A stretch of 64,000 bases of DNA from Beaufortia kweichowensis. Lineage: Eukaryota > Chordata > Actinopteri > Cypriniformes > Gastromyzontidae. The stretch covers positions 5,380,881 to 5,444,880 of the forward strand of contig CM032797.1 of NCBI GenBank assembly GCA_019155185.1, read 5' to 3'. The notes under the pieces were generated by a model. The model did no database searches. It was not told the DNA's origin and saw nothing but the letters and a program-made list of their open reading frames with translations. Shown here in pieces: positions 35,730-46,290 of this stretch. A program made the translations under genes and the position numbers. Position 1 is the stretch's first letter. Each line of letters begins with the position of its first letter.

Positions 35730-36010
35730 TTACACCTGTCAGGTGGAGTGTCCATATGCCCCACAACACATCATCATCTCTCGCTCCATTTCCCGTAAGT
35801 CTTTCCCGAACTCATCACTAATTACTCTCACCTGTGTCTGTTTTTATTAGTCTCTGATATAAACCCTATTCACCCAGTCATCTATGGCCAATTTCTGTGT
35901 TGTTTCTGTAATACTGCAGGCTCTTTGGGTTCCCAGTGTTTAGTTTTGGATTGAGTAACCTGGTTTCTAATCTCTGGATTATCACTGAATAAAGTGGGGC
36001 TGCAATTGGA
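35730..36010 (+). mobile_element. LTR-like fragment
   Basis: CTAATTACTCTCACCTGTG is followed by a TATA-like GATATAAACCCTATTCACCC and, about 120 bp later, ATCACTGAATAAAGTGGGGC and TGCAATTGGATC. This promoter-then-polyadenylation order over about 250 bp is how fish Gypsy LTRs are built. No TG...CA ends or target duplication could be fixed, so it is a fragment at best. Confidence 0.35.
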
Positions 36011-37439
36011 TCTTTAACCTTTTTAGGGTTGTACAAATTGTACAAAGACACAAATTAACACACAGACACAGTTTAAAGATAAATAAAGGTTTTTGTTCTG
36101 TTTCATAATAATATTTATTATTCATAATAGTAGTAATAATTATATGTAATAATTTGTCATGGCCAGACATCACATTACAGTTTGCCTTTAGTGTTGTGGT
36201 GGAATTTTTGTCCAATATGGACATGTTGTTAAAAACTAAAAAGTGTGGTATTGTTTCCATTATTTTGTGTGCAGACAAGTTTAATAAGATAATGTCCGGA
36301 AACAGCTCTGGTAATGTTTGCCTTCCGGTCATATTGATGAAAAAGCTTTAGATTAGGTGAATCATGTAAATGTTTATTTACATACTTTCCAGTGAATGTT
36401 AAGCTGTAGAAAGCAAAATCACACTTACAGTTGTGCTGATTTAGAGCCAAAATGCACCTTTGCTTCTCTATTATGTTTCAATAGTTGCAAGTATTGAACA
36501 AAATAATGTTTAAATGTGTTAACCCTTGTGTTTGGGTCTGTATGACCCAGTCTCAATGTTTACTAAAAGACATTTATAATTATTGAGGTATATTAAGGTA
36601 AATATGTTTTTCTGCCAGTATGAACACAAGAGCAAATTGATCAGGGCTCTTAACATGTTAGCAAAGAGCCCTATATAGTGACCACTGACATGCTAACATA
36701 TGCAAAAACTTATTCAAAAGAAAATGAGTTATTTGAATATCAAAACCAACACAAGGTCTGGTCCAAATTACAGCTTTTTCTGGCTTGCTATACAGCCGTG
36801 AACAAACAAAAATATTAAAAGATAATATACACACATTTTTACGGCTGCCCTTACGCTTCAGCCTAAGCTTTCTAACATATTTCACACAGATATCTGCATA
36901 TAGTCAACAAGACATACTTTGGTTTTCCATTATTATGGACAATTGACTCATACTCAACTATTACAGAAGGTGAAGAACGTTTATTAATTCTTTAGAAGAC
37001 AATGCAATAAATTAACTGCTAGGTGTATGTAAACCTTTAAGCCGCATGTTCGGTGTAAATTGTTAGTATGTAGAGTACACAGTAAATAATACATTGCATT
37101 GTGTTTTGTGTTAACGTAAATGTTTGTAAGATTAATTGATAATGTCCCTTTTTAACAGTGTACTTTAGAAAGTCTTATTTTATGTCATTCAGGAACTATA
37201 AACATGGAGGAGAAAATAAAAACAATTGATCCTGTTCAAAAGTTTACATAGTTGTGTATGAGTTTTATTATCCCTTTTTGTACATGTATAAACCCAACTG
37301 TAGTGTAATTCAGTTCTTTACTGTGTTTTAGAATTCTGGTATATGTTATAGTTTGATAGAAAAAATGTTTTTAAAACAGCCTCTTGGCACAAGAAATTTA
37401 ACTCTCATTTGTATTTGTAATGCAAATATTGATGTAAAC
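36011..37439. other. Intergenic, D to E (second part)
   Basis: No gene seen. About 36655-36785 carries a copy of recurrent upstream sequence (AAAGAGCCCTATATAGTGAC, TAACATATGCAAAAACTTA, AACACAAGGTCTGGTCC). A second lectin-type block 1 here suggests another lost array unit. Confidence 0.4.
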
Positions 37440-38340
37440 ACAGTAGTGCTTAAGCTATTTTAATACAGTCAAACAACAGCCCCGCACCCCTGTGGCCAGT
37501 GACATGACATACTTATTTGAATATGAAAATGATTTATTCTTTGCGTTATTTTTTTATTTGTATTTATTTCTTATCTGGCCGAAATCCTCTTGACCTGCCT
37601 GAACTGTAAATGGAAAACAACCAACCACAGTTTTTGTTTATAGTTCCATTTCAAACTTGATTATACCACAATATTAGACTGCAGTAAAAAAAAATAATAA
37701 TAATAACGGTACATTACCAGTTGTACAGAAAATAGCAGAAAGAGTCATTTAGAAAAGAAAGCGAAACTTTGCTAATACATGTGCTTACAATAAAGCCACA
37801 TTTCATTCTCATCTTATTCTTAAACACCTGCTATAGCAGAAATGTAATATGATGTTTTTTAGGAATGTCAGCTTGTTATTTACCGTTGATGTTTCTATAT
37901 TTGGGGTTTAGATACAAGCTAATATAAGGAATCAATGAAATCTGTACAGTAAGTCCCACGAATATATGTGGTTAAAACATTATCTGCTCTTACTCTGGTG
38001 TGGTAAATATCTTTGAACTTTAATCGATTTAAATGTAGTAAAATGCATTGTATATTGTCAAAAGTGATATAGTGTTACTACTGGCTAGAAACCAAAGCAT
38101 TTCTTTTAGAACAAATATTCAGTGGTTGATGAATGTGTAAATCTTGTGAAACCACGTGTTTGACTGCATAGCAAATGATCTGGTCCATATTGCGTATTTG
38201 TCTGACCAAGATCCGCCCATATAGAGAAAAAGAGACTATCCGTAATGCGACCGTGCACAGTTTCTTTCGATTGTGAAGATATTAGGGCACAAGCTGTAAG
38301 TTTCTTTGTACAAATATAAAGAATTTACAGGACAATTAAG
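37440..38340 (+). promoter_or_regulatory. Upstream module and putative 5' noncoding exon of gene E
   Basis: Diverged block 1 at 37445-37545 (TTTTAATACAGTCAAACAAC, CCAGTGACATGACA, TATTTGAATATGAAAATG). Block 2 at 38165-38340: GATCTGGTCCATATTGCG, GATCCGCCCATATAGAG, CCGTAATGCGACCGTGCACA, GGGCACAAGCTGTAAGTTTC, ACAAATATAAAGAATTTAC, ending AATTAAG|GTAAGCAATT (GT at 38341). Another block 1 copy at 39085-39190 contains an exact octamer, ATTTGCAT. Confidence 0.52.
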
Positions 38341-39279
38341 GTAAGCAATTACAATTTCACATCTGGTTTATATATTAGTTTCCAATCATGTTAATTTATT
38401 TAATTATTACTTAATACATTTAATAAAATAAATGAAATTCATGTTATCTTTTTTATTTAAGGTCATTTTTATTAAAAGTTGTATTTTTGTCTGCAATTGT
38501 ATTTGCCTATTTGATTTCATATATAAAATTACATGAAGATGTGGTGATGAGGAATGTCATAATTATTGAAGTTTAAGATTGCTTGATTAATAAACACCAA
38601 ATAATGCACAATGTGGAATATCAGACCTTTAAGACACATGTATGACCATGTTGTCATTGTTTTGTTTGTGTTTTAAAGATATACTGATAAAATGATAAAT
38701 AAATGAGGACGTATTCACAGAGGTCTGTAATAAAACCCAAATATCTCTTGACACTAGAACTGTACAATACACAGTTCATTGGAAGGACATTTTAATACCT
38801 TACACATTATTAAAGTAGTACACCAAAAAAATGAATAAACCATTTTTTTTTCAAATCTTCAAGCTTTAATTTTTTACATGGACATTTTGCTTGTAGCTTG
38901 TAAATTATTAAGGAGTTAATTTTTCTAGATAATTTTAATGATAAAATGTATAGATTGAATGCACTGTAACGTAAATGTTATATAATTTCAAGATAACTGT
39001 TTAGATGCAATAATTTTTCTCTTATCTGTATCTTATAATGAACACGCTCACAAAACATGACAGCAACAGTAGTTCTCATTTGACTTTTTTAATAAACAAA
39101 AGAAGAACCCTACAGTGTCATGACGTGATACAACGTGCAAAACCATCTTAAATGAAAATGAGCTATTTGCATATGAAAATGATTTTGCACTCAGTACTTA
39201 CAGTTTTAATTGTGGAACTATTATGATTAAAGTATTGTTTGTTGATCTTTCCCTTATGAGATCAGATCAGTGTTCAGTG
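38341..39279 (+). other. Presumed 5' intron of gene E
   Basis: AT-rich, no coding sequence. It ends CTTATGAGATCAG|ATCAGTG 14 bp before the ATG pair of gene E. Confidence 0.42.
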
Positions 39280-41027
39280 ATGATGAAACATCAGAGAGGA
39301 GCTGTGAGAACAGTTATGGACATGAGTTTGTTTGTGCTGTTTCTGCTGTCAGGTTGGTGTCATCATTTAAATCTGTTTTCACAAGTTTATGTTCACATGG
39401 ATTTATTTAAACATGTTCTTCATAACAGGGCTTTTGTGCAGCGCTTCTGGTCTTTGGCGAGATTATTACTACATAAATCAGAACATGTCGTGGCCAGATG
39501 CTCAGAGTTACTGCAGAGAGAGATTCACTGATCTGGCTACTGTAGACTCTATGGATGATGTGAAAAGCATGGTAAATATAATGGATGCTGGTTACAATGG
39601 ATCAGTGTGGATTGGACTGAAGAGGGCGACACAGAGTCGATGGGGTTGGTCTATGGGAAATGATACTCTTGCAGAGTACAGTAACTGGGGAAATGCAACA
39701 GTAAATGATTCTAGTGTAAAAGGATGTGTCTTTAGTAGCAATACAACTTGGTACACTACTTCATGCTCAACAAAATTCTACTTTTTGTGCTATAATGGTG
39801 AGTTTTCTTATCTGTTAATATTCAGTTTAGCTGAGTAGAAGAGATAATACCTCATTTATGTTTTGCATCTTTCAATAGAAAGTGGAACCCTTATCATTGG
39901 TATGATGCTTAAAAACTGGACGGCAGCTCAGAGCTACTGCAGAAAATATCATGTTGATCTGGTCACCATCGACAGCAGTGTGAAACAGATGTGGATATCG
40001 GATGCTGGCAACGTCTGGATCGGTCTGTTCTTGGACTCCTGGCAGTGGTCTGATCAATGGAGTCTCTTCTTTAGAAACTGGGCAGCGGGATACCCATCAA
40101 ACAGTTCACAATCTGGTGACTGTGTTGCCATGTCAAAAACAGCTTCAGGGAAATGGGCTCATGACAGCTGTGATCTGAAACATCCTTTTTTCTGCCATGG
40201 GCGTGAGTTTCTCTAACAAATCAAATCACTTTAGATAGAATTCTTCCACATGCTGCCATTATGTGACAAAGTACTTGTAAAGTTTGTTACTTAATAGAGA
40301 TGTGGGAGTCACATATGAATCTCACCTATTTCCCTACTATATATTGTGCGAAAATTAGTATGCAAAATTAGTATAAATCTGAATCCTTAAAATGTAAATG
40401 TAAAATGTAAAACAGTAGGTGAGAAATGCCAGGATTGTCAACCTAATCACTGAGATTTTTCAAAACCAGATGAATACCATTTTATTATACACAGTTGTGG
40501 TGTTTTTTTGATATACAGTAGCATGTTTTAATGTCATTGTCAAATTTCTTGTTATTCAAGTGTGACAACTAGCCCCGGTATTTATTTTCAGAACCTATTT
40601 TGTTTTTTTGTATTTCTCTAGCACGAATAGCTAAAAGACAGATGGTCAGATTTAACCTGACTTGTCATGGAGAATGCAATTTGAGTGATTCTTCATTACA
40701 GACAGACACTATGAATAAGGTATGTTTCTGGCTTACATACTGTAATCAGATTATTTCTGGTACATGGCTGCAATTTTCATTGATTTTCTTGCATTGTGGT
40801 AGTAAGCAGCTCTCGAAAAATGTCAAAATGTACTTCTTATGATTGTTTTTTGGACTGTAATGATTTCTGAGATTCTTTATTTTCTGGTTGTCCAGATAAA
40901 TGAAAAGATAAAGAGATCGGGACTTGGAGGTTACGACAACATAATCTGGACAAAGGATGAAGGTGAAAAGGTGTTTCATATGGAGGTTAATACGGTGCAG
41001 TCAAACATTAAATGTGATGAAAACTAA
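39280..41027 (+). CDS. Gene E: secreted protein with two C-type lectin-like domains
   Basis: Exons: 39280-39352, 39429-39797, 39879-40202, 40622-40719, 40896-41027. They join in frame to 331 residues: signal 1-~31, CTLD1 25-147, CTLD2 148-255, tail 256-331. CTLD1 has no EPN or WND: that loop reads NATVNDSSVKGC with WYTTSC and gains N-X-S/T sites, so classical Ca2+-dependent sugar binding there is unlikely. CTLD2 is type b. The tail is the F/G type, ending in GLGGY, IIWTKDEGEK and SNIKCDEN. AATAAA at 41132 is a plausible polyadenylation signal. The in-frame ATG at 39256 is read as intronic. Confidence 0.83.
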
Positions 41028-43434
41028 TCTTCAGAAATCAGAACAAGAATATAAATATAGTAAATATATTTCTTATGATTTTATGAACTTTTTTCTTTTT
41101 AACTATGCTTATTTACAAAAACTTTTCTAGTAATAAAGTAATATTTTTTGAGTAATATAGTATATTACTTAATATAATATCAGTAGTATAGTAATATATG
41201 AAGTAATATGTGTTAAATATTTTTTAAAGAGATTCTGCAAAAGCATGTTATTCTTAAGCTAAATCTAAATATGTCCATTTATTCTGTTGAAAACTATATT
41301 AATAATGTAGTCTAACTTATACATTTCGTAACGTTTCTATCAAATCAAGCCTTTTATTAAATTATTCTTTAGTATTAAAATCTTTTCTTTATAAAGAATC
41401 AACATTAGAAATATATTGAAGGGGTGGAGGCTTTACATTTTGTGGTACTGCTCAATCACTGTTCTGTATGAGTACAGTGTGTTCTCTTTGCAATGTTTCT
41501 TGTTTTTTTCCGAAAGCACTCCAGGAAGGTCTGGGTGACACTCAAGACTTGAATAGAGAAAATAAAATCTGCTTGATGTGTTGAATTGTTTTGTCCAAGA
41601 ACAACTGTAAAGTGACTGTGATTTTTGCTGAGTGCCTCATGACTCATAACTTTGTTAATGGTTTCAAATTTTTAATGGTTTATAAAAAAAGAGTGACTTA
41701 CTACAGTGCAAAAAAGAATTTGTGCATTTAACTTATCATTAATTATTGCATTATTTAATTCATCATAAAGTTTATTATTGTTACCTATATATATATATAT
41801 ATATATATTTAATCTTTTTAGACATTTATTTATTTTATGATTAATTATTATTAATATTATTTTCCAGTCTCATTTTGGTGCTCTATTGATTTCACAAGTA
41901 GAGATCTAGTGACACCTGGTGGAACAGATAGTGAACTATCTATACTATAACTATACATTTCTACAAAACTATACACTTAAAAACTATACATTAAAGTTGT
42001 TTCCATTAAAGGTTGTTACCATTCTTAATTCTATTTTTTATTTGTATAGTGTATTATAAATATTCTTTTGTAATTCATGTGCCCTAGTAATCTTTCCTTC
42101 CACCTCTTTCCTAGTGAAGAAACAGATAAAAGTCTACACCTTCCTCTCTAAACACTTTGTATATATCGGCGCCAGGGTGGAACTATTTTGTCTGTATGAC
42201 CAGCAGCCACTTGAAAACATAGAACTCGATATAAACTGGACCAGTCCTAATTAACTGTTAAAACAAAAATGTTCATCCTTATTCTGAAAACATTTTAGAC
42301 TGTTATAAGTCATAAAGTGAGGTGGATATGTTAAAATTTCATCGCATTGCTTCAGGTTTGATAAGCGGGGCAGAGGGTCTCTCTGCCCTCCCGAGCTCAA
42401 CAGCGCCACACATTTTCTCAATGTAAATTTGTGGTGAAAAAAGGAACTGCAGCGCGCTCTAATTATGAGCCATATGGGCAGATTTGAGACCCGCCCCACT
42501 TGCGTTTACGTCACTTGAACGTAGTTCCGGACAATATTATTAATCCGCGTCAGCAAAGTGTCAGTTAAGCGAACGCGTCAGACGGTGAAGATGGCGAGTA
42601 GTGCAGATCATTGAGTTTCTGTTGCACAACTCGTTTGAAGGATTGTCAATTAATGATAAATTAGCGATTAAATAACCCAGTTCGCTGTGCATTCATGGAT
42701 AGCTTACGACCCAGAAACTGCCCCTCCAAAATTTTGGTCAGGAGCCGCTACTGATGACCAGGTAGTTCCAATTTTCAATCATCCATAAATTCCCGCCCTA
42801 CATGTATTCTAATTCCAAACTCCGTTTTATTAGGATACACATCACAAAAGGGAAGTAAATAATATAACAATTGTGCTTAATATCTACTTTACACAACGAC
42901 AAACAAAAAAAGATGGCACAGTGCAAGTGAAATGTTGGTGAGTGCAAGAGTAATTACCGAAAGATTATCTACTACAGTATTTTATGACGTAACTTATATA
43001 ATAGCCGCAAATATATAAATCGAGTTACAGTACATTTGTAGAGCTGGCGTTATATTCCAGCGTTAAAGACACGACATTTTGAGTCAAAACTTGACTGTTA
43101 TGGATGTGGACTGTTATGGATGTGACAATTCTGAAAACAGCACTTTAAACGAAAAAAAGACTTTGAAAGAGACATCACATGAGCATTTAAACCACCAAAT
43201 ATTGACAGCTGAACTATCAGTATGGTGTAAACCTTTGGTAAAAACTTAAACTTTTGACAAAGCCTTTTTTGCTTTCTAATTCGCTGTTAAATTATTTTAG
43301 AAACTGAAGTTTATAAATTACACAATAAAAGCGAAAGATGCTTGTTTATAAGTGCTTTTGTGTTAATGGTGAATATTAGAAAATAGTAATAATAATTGAA
43401 TGCAGTATGACAATGCAGTAAATTTGTTTATTTC
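41028..43434. other. Intergenic, E to F
   Basis: 3' flank of gene E, then AT-rich sequence with an (AT)n run at 41786-41808. About 42370-42660 is GC-richer (CGGGGCAGAGGGTCTCTC, ACTTGCGTTTACGTCACTTG) and has GAAGATGGCGAGT, a good initiation context that runs only seven codons to a stop. It may be the 5' end of a transposon. No lectin exon is seen. Confidence 0.45.
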
Positions 43435-43955
43435 TCACTAGTAATTTCAATACACAAATCAGGACCAGGGATATAATCCAATGTGCAAAAACGTGATCAA
43501 TGGAAATTAACTATTTGAATACGACTCTTCCCTTGTTCTTACAATAGTTACAATTGTACAACGATAGTGCTTACAAATAATATTTCTTAAATATTTCTTT
43601 ATTTTGTGGTGATATTTCTGCATGCAAAAGTATTTATTGCTACAAACAAAATATAAAGAAATCAGTTGGATACAGAAATCCAAGTAATGTGAGTAACACT
43701 GTAGATGTGTTCATTGCTTATCTAATAAACAAATATGCAAGGATTATGGGCGTTAGTCCTGTGTAACAAAGCATATGATGACACAACAAAAGCTCTGGTT
43801 CATATCCAGCATCTTTCTGGCCAAGAACCACCCACTAAAGAGACCAAACGTAATGCAACAAACACTGTTTCTTAAATATTTGACTTGCTGGGTTATCTGA
43901 CTTCCCAATGATCCCAATAAAACACTTGCCTTCCACCCGCCTGAACAATTTTGAG
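43435..43955 (+). promoter_or_regulatory. Upstream module and putative 5' noncoding exon of gene F
   Basis: Block 1 at 43440-43565 (TTTCAATACACAAATCAGGA, AATGTGCAAAAACGTGATC). Block 2 at 43785-43955: GCTCTGGTTCATATCCAGC, AAGAACCACCCACTAAAGAG, CGTAATGCAACAAACACTG, CCTGAACAATTTTGAG then GTAAGAAATT (GT at 43956). It is almost identical to the module of gene G at 53190-53300. Removing the hAT insertion, the module lies about 1.1 kb before the start codon. Confidence 0.55.
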
Positions 43956-44791
43956 GTAAGAAATTAAAATATTACATTGGTGACAGAACTGCATCTCATC
44001 TAAAGAGTTTACAAAATGAAAAAACAATGTTTTGTTTAATATTGTTCGCTTGTGTTTTATGAATTTGTTTTCAATTTTCTGATTTGAATTGATTTATGTC
44101 ATAATCATTTTATCCTTTGCAAAGACGTTACCTTGTATTTTAACATGTATTTTAAAGGACTGTATGAGATATTTAAGTGTTTCATCAAAGGATGGATTCA
44201 TATGTATCCACAGAGGTCTGAGTTAAAATCTGGGAACTGAATCTGCACATAACTAAGAAAATGAAACAGAATGCACAGGTCAGATAGTGATTTCAGTTTT
44301 TCTTACACATTACTTAGTAATCCTCCCAAAAACAAAGCAATAGGGTACAAGAGGCTGTGTTTTATTGTAAACCATTATAAAAGTGGTTACCACGCAAAAC
44401 AAATAATAAAGCCTAAAAATATGTGTCGATGACACTTTTATGAAGGAAAATCACTGTGATTCATCATAAATAAAACACAACTATTGACCAATCAGAATCA
44501 AAGACTAACCATTTTATAACATTATTAACTTAACATGTTGTTCCAAACATGCATGCTGTTTAATTTTTACATCAAAGATGAAAGAAGAATTTTGAGGAAT
44601 TTTCACATTTGTATGTGTATTGAAAGTAACTGTGGTTTACACAAACAATGTTGCATGTTTTTCAAGAGAGGTCTGACATTTTTGTAGTGGAATTGTTAAA
44701 AGAACAAAATAAAGCGCAAACACAAAACTAAAACACTGTTTATAGTACAGTAGAGTACAAGATTTCAATAATGCAAAAGATAAGCCTCACA
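43956..44791 (+). other. Presumed 5' intron of gene F, part left of the hAT element
   Basis: AT-rich with no exon. A block 1 copy starts at about 44765 (TTCAATAATGCAAAAGATAA, GCCTCACAGTGTCCAG), is interrupted by the hAT element, and resumes at 46068 (CATGTGTAAAGACATCTTAC, GAATATGAAAACTACTGATT). Confidence 0.5.
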
Positions 44792-45333
44792 GTGTCCAGT
44801 AGGGCTGTAGCTATCGAATATATTAGTAATCGAGTATTCTACCGAAAATTCCATCGATTAATCGAGTAATCGGATAAAACCCATTTTTGCTTAATTATAG
44901 AGCAATATTAAATATACAAGAAAAAATAAGACAGGTTTAATAAGACCTACTAATTGGTTTCCTTTCTTAGAAAAAAATCAACATTTTTATTTTTTAAATG
45001 CATATTATACAACAATATTTTGTATCAAAAGATGCAAAAACAAATAAAAATAACTTTCAAATGACTTTATCAAGTATCAAACTAAAGTATTCAAAATCTA
45101 CAGTTCAGTCATTTGTGGCATTTAGGAGGCAAAAATGTGTGGACAGGAACTTGGAACAAGAGTCCAAACATAGTTTCACATGGAATTCACAACTTTTTTG
45201 GACGGTAAATTAATTCCTTTGCTAAGTATAAACTGTTAAATAATCTTTTCTTTCCTCTACAGGTATTTATCTAGCACTGCAAAAACATTATAAACTTAGG
45301 AAAGCACTTCTTAGTACTATTGTTGATGTGTCG

Positions 45334-45415
45334 TTTCATTGTCTCCTAATATTTGTAAGTCGCTTTGGATAAAAGTGTCAGATAAATGACTAAAAGTAAA
45401 TGTAATGTAAATAAT
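45334..45415 (-). repeat. Dispersed fish repeat copy nested in the hAT element
   Basis: CTAATATTTGTAAGTCGCTT then TGGATAAAAGTGTCAG is the inverted form of the repeat at 16563, so the hAT element was itself invaded or carried it along. Confidence 0.65.
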
Positions 45416-45566
45416 CCGGTGGTGCCCCTCCGCATCCGTCGTGCGGTATATTTTCACAGAATTACACTGGCCGTCGTGGTTTATCCCTTAAATAATTGAC
45501 ACGCATCATTTAATCTCGATTAGCAGCCAATCACACTGATTTAACGCTAAATGACATTGAATTTAC

Positions 45567-45802
45567 CTGGTCTCGGGTGATGGTCCTTCGGTCTCTGAGT
45601 AGAGTGGATGTTTTCTTTTGAGATGCTGCAGCATAGACGATGTGCTGTTGTGGTATGCTAACTCGATCTTGCAATGGACACACACCACAGCGTTCTCTTT
45701 ATTTTTCAATTTGAAATGATCCCAAACCTTGGACATTTTCTGTCGTTTCCTCCTGTTTATTTCTTCTGTTTGCTCATCGCCATTGTTATCGCACCCTTCC
45801 AT
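45567..45802 (-). CDS. BED zinc-finger exon of hAT transposase (partial)
   Basis: Reading from MEGCDNNGDEQ: a basic RRKRQK stretch, then SKVWDHFKLKNKE, VCVHCKIEL (C-X2-C) and MLQHLKRKH (H-X4-H), a textbook BED finger. The exon closes ACCAG|GTAAAT, a donor. The open frame extends upstream, so the start is a choice. No catalytic domain follows within the element. Confidence 0.6.
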
Positions 45803-46290
45803 TTTGCAGCCTACACTAGTTCGCGCTCGCGCCCTCAAATCAAAACACCGCCAACTCCTTCCTTGCGTCTCCTTCCGCTTTGTGGGCGACGTAAGCGCAT
45901 TGTGTCGTAAGCGCAAAATCATTGTGAAAACGTGAGCTTTAAAAATTTTAAAAGAGCCTCTTAAAATTAATTAAAAGAGTCTTCGAGGCAGAGGAATTTG
46001 CCTCGATCATTTTTTGTAATCGAGTTACTCGAGTTACTTGAGGAATCGTTTCAGCCCTAGTGTCCAGCATGTGTAAAGACATCTTACATGGAAACTAATT
46101 ATTTGAATATGAAAACTACTGATTGCTTGCCATTACATTGTTTGAAATGTGCAAATAAACATTTCTGAGGTTCTCTATTGTTTAACAAAGAAAATGTGAA
46201 GTGCATTTCTTTACTTATTAAAATATTATTTGAAAATGATTGTTTGTTGTTTATTTTGTTGCTCTTATGAGATCAGATCAGTGTTCAGTG

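Larger units (their letters stand above)
44800..46059 (-). mobile_element. hAT element with BED-finger exon, 8-bp target duplication
   Basis: Ends are TAGGGCTGTAGCTATCGAAT and GGAATCGTTTCAGCCCTA (inverted, TAGGGCTGAAACGATTCC). A perfect 8-bp duplication GTGTCCAG flanks it (44792-44799, 46060-46067). Subterminal ATCGAGTAATCG-like motifs occur at both ends. A BED exon is on the minus strand; the rest of the transposase is missing. It split a block 1 copy in the presumed 5' intron of gene F. Confidence 0.88.

Noticed and set aside
39280..41027. Possible membrane-anchored receptor, since CTLD arrays are often receptors
   Set aside because: No stretch of about 20 hydrophobic residues follows the CTLDs in any gene; tails are polar and charged.
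42590..42620. GAAGATGGCGAGT as a translation start near 42.59 kb
   Set aside because: The frame closes after seven codons and no splice donor with a continuing domain was found.
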